Below are positions 49,559 to 61,651 of a DNA stretch of 64,000 nt, piece after piece. The DNA is taken from contig CM114272.1 of the NCBI GenBank assembly GCA_050084515.1, positions 46,314,001 through 46,378,000 of the forward strand. Reading direction: 5' to 3'. This DNA comes from Blasia pusilla. Its lineage: Eukaryota > Marchantiophyta > Marchantiopsida > Blasiales. The position numbers were made by a program, and so were the translations under genes. The notes beneath the pieces are model-generated. The model was not told the origin of the DNA and did no database searches. It saw only the letters and a list, made by a program, of their open reading frames with translations. The first letter of the stretch is position 1, and every line of letters begins with the position of its first letter.

Positions 49559-51417
49559 GTTCAAAGAACTCAACGACCCAGCTTGACTGCAGCGTTTGGA
49601 GTAGGGAGTTTTTTGATGATGAGGCAAAATATTTCATAGAATAGATCAAATGTACAGTTCCGAGCTTTTTTCGGATGATATAAAGGAGAAGATTTTTTCG
49701 AACGATGGTGGTGCTTGTAAAATTTTGCTGAACATTTTTAATGGCTTTTCGAATGTGATCGTCTATGTACTCCGCGGACTTCAATTTTGCAACCCGTCGG
49801 ATTTCTCCTGCTTGCAAGTTTTCACTTTTTGACGACAACACCTTTTTACCACTTCCGGGCAACTGCCGGATTCCGATAGGTTGCCCGATCGACTCTTTTC
49901 CTCTTGGTCCAACTTAAGAGGCAGTCTGGAGGACTTCTTCCCTTGGCACCTTCCCCTCAACTCGTAAAGGCAGGCATAGGCTTCTTTTCTTCTCTCAGAC
50001 GTGTTGGATTCCTACTACCTCTGCAATTGCCATAATGGTATTACCAAGGACGGAGCACATATTGATACTGGATGGTTGTCACATTGCAGAGCGTACAAGG
50101 TATACTGCCGAGGAAGGCGGTGGGACTCAAATCAAGTTACATGGGACCGTTATGGCGTACCTAAGGGGGGCCAAGGCTCTCGAATTCGCCAACATTTTTT
50201 ATCCCCGTCTACAATTGGCCAGAGGAGCCACTTGTATCCCAGGACATTCCTTTGGTACTGTCACCGAGGAGAGTTAGGAGTAAATTTGTAGATGACGAGG
50301 CTGAAGAAATCATAGACTAGGTCAAATGTACATTTCCGAGGTTCCTCCGGAGGTAATAAAGGTCGAGATTTTTTCAACCGACAATGGTGTTTGTAAAAGT
50401 TTGATGGAAATTTTGGGACTAGTGCATTGTGTTATTTTAGCTACTCGAAATTACAATTTTGCAACCCGTTTGATTCCGAAGGGTTGCAACTTTGAGCTTT
50501 TTGCCCACTGCAATTTTTAAACCATTTCCAGGCAAGTTGTCGGATTCCGACAAGTTGGCTGCTTGAGTGATCGGACTCTTTCCCTGTGAGACCAACTTCT
50601 GACGCATTGTGGCGGGCTTCTTAACTTTTGGCTCGTTCCCCTACATTTGTCAAACCAATTGTAGGCTTCTTTTCTTGTCTAAGATGTGAAGGATTCCTAC
50701 TACCTGTCGGATTGCCATTCCGAATTCCCAACCTGTTAGATTGTCGTAGGTGCATGGTGGAAGAAAATCACTTCTAAAAATCTTTCCTTTCTTATGGTGA
50801 GCTTTCTTATGGGTTAGGAGGGGTGCAGCTTCTCGGTTTCTCAGCTTTAGGATCTGAATGAAGGGACATCAGTTCCTCTTTACTCCAGACAGCTAACAAT
50901 CTTTTGGTTCAGTTATCCTCTCATGTGTTCACATTTCACAAAGTTGGTCTTGAGCAGACACCATTCATAACCAACAGAAAGTTGGTTATGGGGCAATTTA
51001 GGGGAGGCCATGATGCAGGCAACAATCCGTGCAAAAAGAGAGGTAGGCATCCAGGTGGTCCTCCAACAAAAATACCCATGGGCACTGTTTTTTGTAGACC
51101 AAGACAGGTAATGTTAAGAAACTTAGGCTCACATGGAGAGTGATGGAAAAATGTTTGTAGTGGTCTTATGATGTCTACTTTTTTTTCGCCCCCAGGAAAA
51201 AGGAGGTTTTTTTAGGGCCAAATGTGGACCACTACCTACTCTCTTCTAAAGATTTCATGAATTTGAAAGCAAACAAAAATTTCAAATATGTCAAAATTTT
51301 TTGAAGAGAGGAGGCGGATTTGGCCCTTTTTTTTTTAAGAGAGACTCTCCTCTATTCCTCTCTTCCTCTCCTCTCTTACTCTCTCCTGCCTAAATACCAG
51401 CCCCCGACAATATAGTT
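49559..51417. other. 3' flank of the left mobile element, tandemly duplicated
   Basis: Two diverged copies of ~440 bp: about 49600-50036 and 50275-50730 (shared ATCAAATGTACA, AAGGxxGAGATTTTTTC, AATTTTGCAACCCGT, TAGGCTTCTTTTCTT, GGATTCCTACTACCT). Each carries degenerate palindromes (49790-49806, 49858-49884, 50460-50486, 50532-50556). Between them 50035-50277 has an 80-codon frame (ILDGCHIAERTRYTAEEGG) of unknown meaning. 51180-51410 is T-rich then CT-rich and may be the element edge. Confidence 0.5.
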
Positions 51418-51525
51418 GATCTGAGCTTAGCACTAGTTCCTTCAAGCTTGCACTGTATGTTGTGTGGTTATGCACGTGGTGCAGCAACTATGCTAGTCTG
51501 TGTTGGGTGTTCAAGAGGAATAGCC
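51418..51525 (+). pseudogene. PHD-element fragment, third copy
   Basis: GATCTGAGCTTAGCACTAGT...TGTATGTTGTGTGGTT...ATGCTAGTCTGTGTTGGGTG aligns with 16335-16440. Contains the first PHD cysteines only; both ends are truncated. It begins where the left mobile element seems to end. Confidence 0.65.
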
Positions 51526-51910
51526 TAAGGTCAATTGCTGTGTTCGCCTTCAGTCTATTTTCTAGGTCAATTGTTGTTTTTTTTTTTGGTATGATCATTT
51601 ATTCTCAAGAATCACAAGGTATAGCAAATTTAACTTAAGAAGATACTCCATCGATTGATCATGTATAAATTATAGGGGTTGAAATCGACAAAGTAGACTA
51701 CTCCATGAATTGTCTTGATCAACCGTAAATTTGTAACTACATGAATGGCATATTTCCTTGAAAGAGTGGGACAACATTCTTCTTCGGATTCTACATCTGT
51801 TGATCAACTAATCTCTTCCCAAATCTTTCTGCTGCAATTATAAGTTCGGACAAATTTGTAGTTGATTGCAATTTTTCCTTTTCTTAGATTGTCAATAATT
51901 TTCAAGGTTT

Positions 51911-52193
51911 CTTGAGATAACCAAGCTCTGAGTTGGGAATTTTTTGAACAAGATCGACTCCAAATCCAATTAGGTTCATGCAATGTAATGCAACACCATG
52001 ACAACCCTCACAACCTAATTTGAAGCTACCTTCGATCAGCTCGTGGACATTATATCGTGTGGTACTCTCGACTATGCTTTATAGTGAGCTTCACAACATT
52101 ATTAAGAAGCCTTTGTTTGTCACCCGCTTTTGAGTGTGAAGACACCTTACTACCATTTGAAAAATTCCCAGCTCGGAGCTTGGTTATCTCAAG
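51911..52193. repeat. Inverted repeat, 35-bp arms, ~211-bp loop
   Basis: Arms 51911-51946 (CTTGAGATAACCAAGCTCTG, then AGTTGGGAATTTTT) and 52158-52193 are reverse complements with two C/T differences. No coding frame spans it. Confidence 0.8.
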
Positions 52194-52240
52194 ATATGAG
52201 CTTTCAACTATTCCAGCATTGTCATTAGTAAATTCCATCA

Positions 52241-52400
52241 TCTATACTATTATTGGAGAGGGTCTTTTTGATTTGCAACAACCTCTTTGCTTGATATGGG
52301 GAAAACGGGTAGTAAGAAAATGTTTCCCCCTCTATGGGCAGTAAGAAAAAGATTTCCCTTTGCTCTCGTGCATGGCACGGGCTGCCCACTTGCTACTCAC
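52241..52400 (+). mobile_element. Diverged Helitron fragment
   Basis: 5' end A-TCTATACTATTATTGGAGAGGG at 52241, body with TTGATTTGCAAxACCTCTxTGCTTGA and AAGAAAATGTTTC shared with the arrays, and a hairpin CTCGTGC-ATG-GCACGGG near 52365-52381. The CTRR end could not be placed. Confidence 0.6.
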
Positions 52401-54518
52401 AATAACATGTTCTTGTTGATATTCTTATTACACTTTCATCTTACCAACAAGATCATGGTCGTAAATTTAAATGATGGCACCGTGTGCCTCCCTAAATTGA
52501 AGCATGATTATTACATACGTAGCATATGCGTAGGAATCTTAATTGCACACATCTCACCAGACAACATATATATAATCTGATTTTGGTTGGTCCCTGATCT
52601 GAGGGTACTACTTCATAATCAAGGTAGAAGTAACAAAGCTTAAAAAGTTTTTGAGATGAACAAGATGTAATCTCGACCAATCTCAAAAGTAGTTCGGCCT
52701 TTGTTAAAGGAGCTCACACTCTTCTGAATACACTGTGAAATTTGGGGTCCATCCTCCCCTTACGACATCTAAGTATTTTATGACTCAGAAAAAGATCTCA
52801 CTGTACATGCAAGTTACACCTACGAAATCATTTATTGATCATGCATAACTCATAGTCATTTATTGATCTTGAACTTGGCTTAATTAGGAAACCAAAAATC
52901 TAGCCTACCTATTCAACAAATGGAATCCACAATAGAATGTGCCAAGTGAGGTCTGGTCAGTTGTTGTGCTGTTGGTGAGTGGAGCGAAGGGGTGTGACAA
53001 CGGCATCTTCCCCGAATGTGCATGCTTGCCGAATCATATTCTGCTAGCAAACGCAACAGATGATGACCATTCCCCACAAGTATTGATGCCTCGTCATTAT
53101 CATTGATTGGATGTCTCCAGATAAACCTCATGAAGCTTGGACTTGGTTAAAAAGTATATTTTTCACTGCCTTTGACCTATTGCATGCATTAGTAGTGAAC
53201 AATGCTTCGTACTATGGTGGTATGATGAACTCTTGTAGAGAGATTTTACTCATTAAGTAGTGGATGTTGTAGCCTTACAACCATAGATCCCGTGCCCTAG
53301 TTGGACGGTGCTTGAGGCTGGGATGGGTGTAGAGAGAGGAATAAGTGAAGAAGGTACCATATGAGAGGAGGGAGACACCCTCATATAGTATGAGTGCTGA
53401 CCAAATAACGTGTTCGTGTGGACCTTCCAAATGTCAACCAAGAAACTCTTCACCACACCATCTACTTTGCCTGACTATGTGTTATAGTGCTTTCTCCCTT
53501 TGATGACGTTGGTGAGATTTATTTAAAATCAGTTGTTTTGATTGGTCTTCTTGGATTTTTGGGTAAGTGATGTGAAGGCGAGTCACTTGCTGAATTTTTC
53601 TCATATAGCTCACATTAATGCGATGTACAAGAGAGTTGGTATATATGGTATAGCCGTGTGTTTTATTTACCATGGATGCTGCTAATGCTCTCTCATTCGT
53701 AGAGTAGGTTATTTGCACACCCGAACAAAAAAAAATTTTCTCTAATGGATTCATGTTGTGACTATGGGGATGGTCGAGGATATGTAAGGTCGTTTGCTAC
53801 GCTCATTGGGATACGACTAGGAAAGTCATGCAATTTTAGCACAAATTACTTGGCTACTTGTGTTTAGACAACAATATAATATTCGTGCAAGAGTGAACGA
53901 GAGGCGAAACTCTTAGATTTGCAATTTGAATGCCTTGCGCAAACTAAGCTTCACATTAACATCTTTGGATACTATCTACCCTTGTAAGAGGAAATTGAAT
54001 GGGATGTTGTGAATAGCCGGCTTAGTAGGAACAATGATGCATATTGAATGCATGGCATCTTAGGGATTTATGAACGAGGGGGGGGAGGGGTAGCTTCGAC
54101 CTCAAAGGCAATGAACATGAAATACGGGAAGGAGCTTTTCATTCAAATCCAAACTATGGATTGCGCTTGTCTGATGTGAGATCGGCACTTCATAATATTT
54201 GAAATGGTGCTAGAGGGGGAGGATTATTCAATACAAAACATCGTTCCCTATGTGAGAGTGAGAGGATAATGGAAAACCAAGTTGGGGAGATAAGCAATAC
54301 ACATAGGTAACGCATAATGGCTTAAAAAATAGTGAATTGAGATGAAATTAGAAATATGGTAAGGATGAACATCAGAGTGGGTAGAAATCAAACCTCTATA
54401 GGTGATGATGTTCTTGGAGAGAAATTGGAAGGAATTTTTCCAATGCATGAACGATGTTGTAAACAAGCAAGATAAGAAGTGAAGAAGGCAATGAAGTTGA
54501 TGGCAAGAAGATTGCATA
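52401..54518. other. Anonymous DNA, no supported gene
   Basis: Short motif-free frames only. Confidence 0.4.
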
Positions 54519-55360
54519 TGTCGTGTGCATACACATCACTACACAATATACATCATTGTCAGTGAACATATACACTGTCACATCTTATTTTTACGTAGGT
54601 AGAGTTGTATCGCATCGACGAAATAGAGAGTCAACGGGTTGTTTGGGTGGAACTTCATCCCAAACTGTCGGATGAGGTTGGCGACAGGTCTGTTGTGTCG
54701 GGAACATCATTTATGGAAATTTTCCTATTTTGGTTTTAGTCTGTCAGGTGACTTGTTGACCGAGTCAATGGTCCCTCAGTAACCTATGCACATAGGTTAC
54801 CGTTGGGAGGGCTATTTTTGGGGGAAGAGCCTTTTTGATCTTCCCAAGGGTATAAGAGTGAGAGATATGGCTTTCTCAAGCCTTCTTTCTCATGTTGATC
54901 CTTAGGAGCACCTCTCTTGCATAGACGTGTGTGGGTGTGTAGTAGTTAGGGTACTAGCGTCCAGATTTCCTCATAGCAGAGGATGGATGTGGTTTGATAT
55001 GCCAATGTAGATTCATGAGTGGAGTTTTAGGCCGAGTGAGTTATTTTTACTACTTTGATTTTACATGAGAAAGATGCAAGGGGGCAGGAAATTCGTTGTT
55101 TGTAGGTAGGCAAGCGAGTTGCCTCGGTGGGGAGCCCCAAGAGACGTTCAGGGATCCCGTTGTATGTGCGTGAGTATATTTCGTTTATGTGTGGATCTAC
55201 CCATATGTTGGGGAAGATCAGTGTTGTGTGGTGTGTAGATGTGACCAGCGATGTGGATTGTTTAGCGATGTGGATACGCACAACAACACAAACACGCACG
55301 ACCCCATGCTAACTCATTACATCCAAACATTGAGATAATAAGTACCAAAATATCTCCAAT
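54519..55360 (-). repeat. Module A split by an LTR of family C
   Basis: Left part 54519-54575, right part 55286-55360. With the shared ACAC counted once the parts sum to 128 bp, exactly the length of the intact A modules. It is followed by a truncated module B (55361-55515). Confidence 0.75.
54576..55285 (+). mobile_element. Solo LTR of family C (710 bp) with 4-bp target duplication
   Basis: Starts TGTCACATCTTATTTTTACG and ends GGATACGCACAACA; flanked by ACAC on both sides (54572-54575, 55286-55289). A truncated relative lies at 31246-31833. Its last ~130 bp resemble the module at 55520-55653, and its start resembles module B, so C and B+A are related LTR families. Confidence 0.8.
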
Positions 55361-55653
55361 AAATCACTTGGATCTCTCCATCAACAAGGTCTCACAAAAT
55401 GTGTGCACTCTCTCTTTCTCTCTCTCATGTCAAATTAAACCCACTCTCCTAATGAGAGACTTGGGTTACATACACAAGGCAAGGAGGACCATAGCTCCGC
55501 CGTCTCATGCTAAGAGGTTTGTCGTGCGCATACATATTGCTACACAACCCACATCGTAGGTCACATCTACACACCATACAACGCTGATCTTCCCAAAACA
55601 CGGGTCGATCCATCCATAAACCAAACAACTCACACATATACATTGAGACCCCA
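55361..55653 (-). repeat. Truncated module B and diverged module A2
   Basis: 55361-55515 is the left part of B (MALDRM-type frames are artefacts). 55520-55653 is A2 (134 bp; plus strand TGTCGTGCGCATACATATTGC), preceded on the minus strand by CTAGAGGGGCGGTTA, a polypurine-like tract at about 55656-55669. Confidence 0.6.
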
Positions 55654-55669
55654 TAACCGCCCCTCTAGC

Positions 55670-57300
55670 TAGCAATTGGGTCCCCTTAACTCTAGATAGT
55701 AAACACCTATGTACCTAACATGACCTACTATCCTATACATATCTAGCACCATTGGTGGCGTCCTCCCCGTGACACTGCCACACTACAACAACCCGCCATG
55801 TTGATCCCTCCCAAGAGATCTAACACTCTCGTACCCTACTCCAAACATAGGCACCGCTCCGCGCCTGCCTCACGAGCTCATATGCACTCCACGCGTCTCA
55901 ACACTGGTCCCCAATAGAAGAAGCTCTGTACCATGGGAAGAGACACCCACCCTTGCATTCTCTTCGTGGGACTATCCACTACCGGAATATCCTCTGCATG
56001 TATGCTCCTCTCAGAGAACCCTCCTGATTAGCTAACACCACCTGTGAATGCTGCCAATGTGGTCACCGTATCCTCACGTGGTCCACCACCACTACTCCTT
56101 GTGAAGAACGCAGGTAGATGGCTCATCCGTCCATTGTCTGATCACCACTCTGACCGATAAGAAACCATCTCCTCCCAAAAATCCAAAATGAACCCAAGGG
56201 GATATGACACCGCACTCCCTACCAACACGTCATACAACTCTGTCGGTGTTGTAATTGCCCGAGTGCGCACCAAAACACTATCCAACTCATGCCCTGGCTG
56301 GAGTCTAACCACAAACTCCTCTCGAGTCATACACTGTGTGGGTGATACACTCCCAATAGAGGTTTGTATCTGAAAGGAACAACGCTCGATGTCGCCTTTC
56401 TATAACCCCAATGCCAAACATGCCGCCTTCCCTAACATCAAGGGCTGTGCTCTCGAATCAATTAGGATGCGCTGCGGGTGGTACACCATACCTGTGAGAC
56501 TAACCAAGGGAAATAATCATGCTCAGTTATCCAACAACACCACACCTGGTGTGATCATGGCTCGCTCTATGGCCGGTCGAGCTGGCAGATCTACCGACTT
56601 CGCCGCCCCCGTATGCCATGACTCAGTGGGGGACGTCCCGAGCACCTGCTCCGAGGGCAAGTCCACCACCTCCTCAACTACATGTGAACAAGAGGCAGTC
56701 ACCTCTTCACCCTCACACAACATGGCTGCCAGTTGGAACACCTCCGCAGGTCCAACTCCCAACGTCGCCAACCCCATGACAGAAAACAACGGAGTTTGGC
56801 TCACCCTAGTGACCACCTCCAACAACATGGTCGACACTAGTTCCTCTCAAGTTGGCATAGGAGTCGTCTCTCCAACTCCTCGTGACATCAATGCACCTTC
56901 ATGATCTATAGGCACCGCTCGTCGTTGAGGGACCTTCAATGGTGTGTGCAGTGCCTTTGATAATGTGAATGATTGTGGAACCCTGGCTTGCCGCCCATTG
57001 GTCCCCTCCTGTGGGTCAATCTCAATCCCACCTCTCGATGGCTTAGTTACTCTTGTAGCACCCTAAGTCACCACCGCAGTAGCCTCAACGTGAGCTACAC
57101 TGCACATAAATCCCATCCCCGTAGAATCCTCACCAGCATCGTGGTAAGGTGGGAGGCTAGCGCCACACTAGCCACTCTTAGCTCCGGGCTTGCCTGTAGC
57201 TGCATATCATCATGGAAGCAATCCTCTGCTCCAACTTATCGATGCGTGTAAGGAGCGTTGCATTGGGTGCATGTCCTCCATCTCATGTGACTAGTGATTG
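55670..57300 (-). pseudogene. gag-protease pseudogene with possible methyltransferase start
   Basis: From about 57260 down: weak gag remnant, then frame 56837-56523 ending VVLLDN as in the 16.7-kb copy, then QRILIDSRAQPLMLGKAACL, the protease active site with Gly changed to Arg. The protease continues FQIQTSIGS, EEFVVRLQPGHELDSVLVRT, SYPLGFILDFWEE. Further down a broken frame reads VLRRVECI...AGAERCLCLE, then GTRVLDLLGGIN, which resembles motif I of a cytosine methyltransferase. Then a jump to 3' UTR and polypurine tract. The central pol region is deleted. Confidence 0.6.
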
Positions 57301-57430
57301 AGGTGCGGTAAGAGGAGAGGAAGAGAGGAAGAGAGGAGAGAGGAGAGAGGAAACTACCTTCAACCGAAATAGATACTTTTTTTTGAAGAGAGTTTCCGTT
57401 GGGTTGAAGAGAGGAAACTTTTTGTGTGAA
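57301..57430. other. GA-rich probable edge of the right mobile element
   Basis: GGTAAGAGGAGAGGAAGAGAGG... then T-rich and GAAGAGAGGAAACTTTTTG. Read inward, it resembles the reverse complement of 51340-51400 at the right edge of the left copy. Low complexity makes this weak. Confidence 0.3.
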
Positions 57431-57702
57431 TTTTTTTGCACTTTTTTGTTCATTTATTAAGCAGTCCCACAGTTTTTTTTTCCTCTTTCATATTTTGGCA
57501 ACCCCTCTGAGTCCGACGAGCTGCAAATTGCACAAAATTTAGAAAACTGAAAAATCAGTGGAATCATAAGTGTGGAACCAATCACTTTTTCCATCCAAGG
57601 TGTGGAAAAAATCTATCATTTGCCCCGGGCTGAATAGAGTTCAAGCTCAAAGTGAAGGTTGAGGAAAAATAAAAGTACAATCTAAAACCTCATTTTGCAT
57701 CC

Positions 57703-59040
57703 TCAAAGTGGTTTGTTTAAAATACATGATTCTTTGAGGGACAGGGGTGGTTGGTGGATTCCTACTCCTACCTCCGACTCTCTTAAAACTACCAGCAACA
57801 CATAGTACATGTGCTTACAAGGGAAATACCTTTTGCCACTTGTCTCTCTTTGGACAAAGTCATCACATGAACATGTGGGAAAGCAACAGATGTGCACCAC
57901 ATACACCCCTGTGACACTTGAATTTACAGTGTTGTTCCTAACCCAATACATCCTTCCTATTCCATTGCCACTCAAGACATCTTTCGTGGTGATGATCTCC
58001 ATTTTTGCCTCCCGAGCTGATGCAATTCGCTTTGCTCTCTCCACCGTTGGCCTACATATTATGTTTCTCTTCACCCCATTTCTATACTCAAACAAAAATA
58101 ATGGATTGAGATGATCCACCTTCTCCGGGTACATGTTGACATCAATCTTGGGTTGAATACGAAATGCGAAGGTCTCTGTAATGCGAACATGCTCCGAACT
58201 TCCCCCGTCTACGAGTCTGAAACCGGCACTTGTAAGATTGTCCACTTCGTCTTGAGTGCAGTTCGTACCTGCGGCGATGGGCCAAATCGTGGGGGTATTC
58301 CCGGGAGCTCCAATCGCAGCCGGATAAGACTTTCGGAAAGCGCAAGATTCATTTGGGCAGAAGAAGTACTTCAATTGATCCCCGGTCCTCGTGAAACGAT
58401 CAAAGGTTTTGAGTCCCCAAAACCAGCGCAAAGGGTCGCCCGGGCCTTGTCAGATTCTTATTTAGGAAAGTGCCGCATGCTCTCCTAATGCCATCGAGAT
58501 CCTGCCTGCGCAGGTGGGTCCACGTCTGGGTTGCTCGAGATATATGCCACCGTTTTAGGTTGCAATCCACCTCCATTCTTTGGAATCCCATATTGTTGAA
58601 CCACCCGGTGGCGGGATGTTGCGAACTTCCAGCAACGGAGGGCTTTTGAAATAAAACATTCACTAATTTTGGAGAAGTAACTCCATCACGGATTTGGGAC
58701 GGGTCTGGGGTCCCCGAATACCTAGGTGGCGTAATTTCCTCATCCAAATCAATCACCGGATTCGTTCCTTGATGCTGCCTCTTCACCTGCCTGAAGTAAA
58801 GATACTTATCTGATCTCCACGAGTCTCGCTCGGACTGCTCTACCACCATCTGTATGGGACGTCTTGAAACCCGCCCATGAATATCCCCACCTATGTGTAC
58901 GTCTTGCTCGAGTGGAGTTCCAGCTACGCACCGGTTGAAGGCTTCCACATACATTTTTTCATCACCAGATCTCACAGCCGCCCTGACATAGAGCTCGTAG
59001 ATCGACGGCCCCTTTCCTTTTGTTATGCCTTTTGTGAGGA
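57703..59040 (-). pseudogene. MULE-like transposase, C-terminal part with SWIM finger
   Basis: Frame from about 59040: GITKGKGPSIYELYVRAAVR, GDEKMYVEAFNRC, NMGFQRMEVDCNLKRWHIS, QDLDGIRRACGTFLNKN. A frameshift near 58430 leads to RWFWGLKTFDRFTRTGDQL, FFCPNESCAFRKSYP, and at the C terminus a SWIM zinc finger: CSCDDFVQRETSGKRYFPCK followed by HMYYVLLVVL (C-x-C...C-x-H). SWIM domains sit after the DDE core in Mutator-like transposases. A separate exon at about 59085-59205 reads VFIPPGGRHKHANEFHLWRH, with a probable acceptor TTGCAG near 59204. Confidence 0.65.
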
Positions 59041-59260
59041 AGATATGGGATGCTGCAGACTATAGCATTGCTCTTTCCTGGTCTTGTTGGCATGCCTCCA
59101 CAAGTGAAATTCGTTGGCATGCTTGTGACGACCTCCAGGAGGAATGAACACTTTCTGCTCCACTTCTGTTGGGGCAGAGGGTATTTTCATGAACGTTCAA
59201 TCCCTGCAACGACGGAAATGTTAGAAGGGAACGAAAATAACTCAGGAGTCAAAGCAATAA

Positions 59261-59510
59261 GTGACCTGTCAGAACCAGACGGGTTGCAGGCCCGAGGCAT
59301 CCCATGAACGACTCTGCGACCCGTCGGGTTGTAACCTTAAACCCACCTACTGCAAACCGTTGGAACCAGACGGGTTGCAAGGCCGAGGCATCCCATGAAC
59401 GACTCTGTGACCCATCGGGTCCCGACGGGTTGCACCAAAAATCTAAATGCAACCCGTCGGTTTCCGTCGGGTTGCACACTCGGGCAACCCGTCACATCCG
59501 ACAGCTTGCT
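59261..59510. repeat. Palindrome copies in a transposase intron
   Basis: Copies at 59261, about 59315 (partial), 59352, 59407, 59449 and 59484 (27 bp each), e.g. GCAACCCGTCGGTTTCCGTCGGGTTGC. They lie inside the intron that opens at 59618 (minus GTGAGTTC) and closes near 59204. Confidence 0.9.
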
Positions 59511-59618
59511 TGGTTTCTTAAGTTTGAAATCCATATAGTTCCCACGCTTCTCACCCTGAGCTACAACTTTACAAACAATTCTCAGCGTGAGCTTGACAAG
59601 AAAAAATAGTGAACTCAC

Positions 59619-61414
59619 CTGCCGCATGAAGTTTCCCCATTGTCTCATACGTACAGTCCACCAACTCAACCAAGAGCACAACTCTTTGTACTTCCCCTCA
59701 ATCGCATGCTTCCTCCACCACCCATGAAGTTCTTCCTGGCATTCCATGGCCTGCTTCAAGGTTTTTCTGTCCTTGCAGCGTTGGAGTAGAGTGACATGCT
59801 CTGTCCTCTTATTCTCCTTGATGCAAGATTTGGTGTACCGGGTCACAGACTGTTGCCAATGGAAAGCATCCAACCTTTTCCTCTCCACCCCAGAACACTT
59901 CCTGGATAGCAATCCACCCAGGTTGTGCATTGTCCGCCATGAACCCATAAATTTCCGGAGGTGGCCTTTTGTTTTCCTTCACCACCTCCAATAAGAGTAA
60001 CCAGCACATCTTCAAACTGCCAACGTCTTCTGCCTTTACTTCACAGACAAATATAGTTTTGAGTCCCTTCTCCACATGGTCATAAACGTGAGCACCCATC
60101 GTCAACCATCCGTTCAGAACTCTGTAGCAAATATCAAAGCTTACCCAGCTCCCGTAAAGATCTTCCCCTTCCCTCATTCGATCTATAAGATCGAGGCCAC
60201 TCGATGGACCAGTGGTTGACATTTTGAAGACATATATATAGGCCCTGGATCCCTCGCCTCCTTGGCCCATGAACTGCCATCTCTGAATGAATGGAAATCT
60301 GGAGTTGGCCTTGATTCTGGCGATGGCATCCATTTTGGCCGTCTCTCCATCCAGAACTCGTATCTGACGCAGCAAATTCCGGAAGCATTCAGGATCAGCG
60401 AGAAATGCGAGATTTTCCCAGAGTTGTTTCTCCTCAACCGCCGTGATCTCGCCATGTCCAGGGATTTCAAGCAATTGTTCACAAATTTGTGATGCCGTTG
60501 TGAGCTTGATCACTCAGGGCTTTGAACCCGGAGAGTTTCTGAAGACCTCGGCTACTTTCTTCGCCACATCCTCCTTGATGTGTCTTTGAATTGCATCGGT
60601 CACAGGATGAGTGTGGGAGCCAACATGAGCTGCCAGCCTTGTGTACTCTGACGTGGAGCCCAAGTCGTGGACAATGAAAAATATGTATGCAGGACACGCT
60701 CCAACGCAGAAGGGCGATGCCTGACAATGAGGACATCGATGGCCTCCCGGCGGTATGGTGGCACCGACCTCGTATGGAGTTTTTGCATTCTTGGGAGGGA
60801 ACTGCGACGTATTGACTTGCCCGTTGCGCTCTAGATACGGGCATGCTAGACTTCTACACTCCAAGGCTCCCACGCATTGGCGGCGGGAGACAATCCAAGG
60901 ACCATCTGGAATTGAAGCACTAGTCCGTTGAAGCCTGCACCATCGATGACAATCAAACTTTTTACATCCCATACCCTTCAGCGCCCTCCATCCTTCTTTT
61001 GAGCGGGAGCAGCAAGTGGAGGCAACTCAAAAATGAAATTACCATCGCATTTGCGGCGGCGGCTGTCGACAAGAATGTGCTTGAACATTTTCAAGGCCAG
61101 AGACGAAAGCAAACTATTGCCTGATACTCGCAAGAGGAACGAGTAGGCGGACAGAGGGCCCGATTGGTGTCCGACAGATCCACTGAGATTGATAACATCC
61201 GGAATCTCTTCAGGAAGAACAACATTGTTACGAGCGTGCAAAGTTGGAGTCGAAGCCGGATCTGCAGAGCTTGGAGTTGCAAATGTAGAGCTCGGAGCAC
61301 TAGGAAATTCTAGACCGTCTACTTGGGAAACAGACGAATTCAGGGGCAGGCCGTAAACTCTGTATTGACCATTTGCTATAGGTAGGAGATTCCATACTTT
61401 ATGGTCTGAGGTCA
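59619..61414 (-). pseudogene. MULE-like DDE transposase, N-terminal and catalytic part
   Basis: From 61414: TSDHKVWNLLPIANGQYRV, then a Cys-rich zinc-binding region (CKKFDCHRWCRLQR, RRQCVGALECRSLACPY, CPHCQASPFCVGACP), then HVGSHTHPVTDAIQRHIKED, as in the H-x-H region before the MULE core. The core carries the first Asp in SWVSFDICYRVLNGWLTMGA, the second in IYGFMADNAQPGWIAIQEVF, and DAFHWQQSVTRYTKSC after it; the matching Glu is probably in the helical stretch to 59619. Lesions: frameshift near 60975, TGA at 60514-60516, frameshift near 59875. The exon ends at 59619 (GGCAG before GTGAGT). It would cut and paste the element from its terminal repeats. Confidence 0.72.
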
Positions 61415-61546
61415 CTGGCTAGACCGTCTCACCTATTATGTCTTCCGTACCGTCCACCCTAACATCTTTGGATACAAAGATGGTTCCAATTTGGAGAAGA
61501 AATCAAACAGACAGAAAATTTTCATCCACTACTATGAAAGACTCAC

Positions 61547-61625
61547 GAGCTTGGGGTCGAATGATTTCTGATTGAGGAAGGGCCGCCAGATGGCTGCCAC
61601 AAGTGAGCTTAACATAATTATCCAT
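61547..61625 (-). pseudogene. Transposase exon 1
   Basis: ATG at 61625: MDNYVKLTCGSHLAALPQSE, ending in phase 1 before GTGAGT (61546). Intron 61546-61415 ends CCAG and rejoins TG at 61414 in frame (RL then TSDHKVW). The phase match supports both the start and the intron. Confidence 0.6.
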
Positions 61626-61651
61626 TCCTAGAAATTTCGTACGGGAGGAGG

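Noticed and set aside
50035-50277. 80-codon ORF (ILDGCHIAERTRYTAEEGG) as a gene
   Set aside because: No motif, no start context, lies between two copies of a duplicated 3' flank; kept only as a note.
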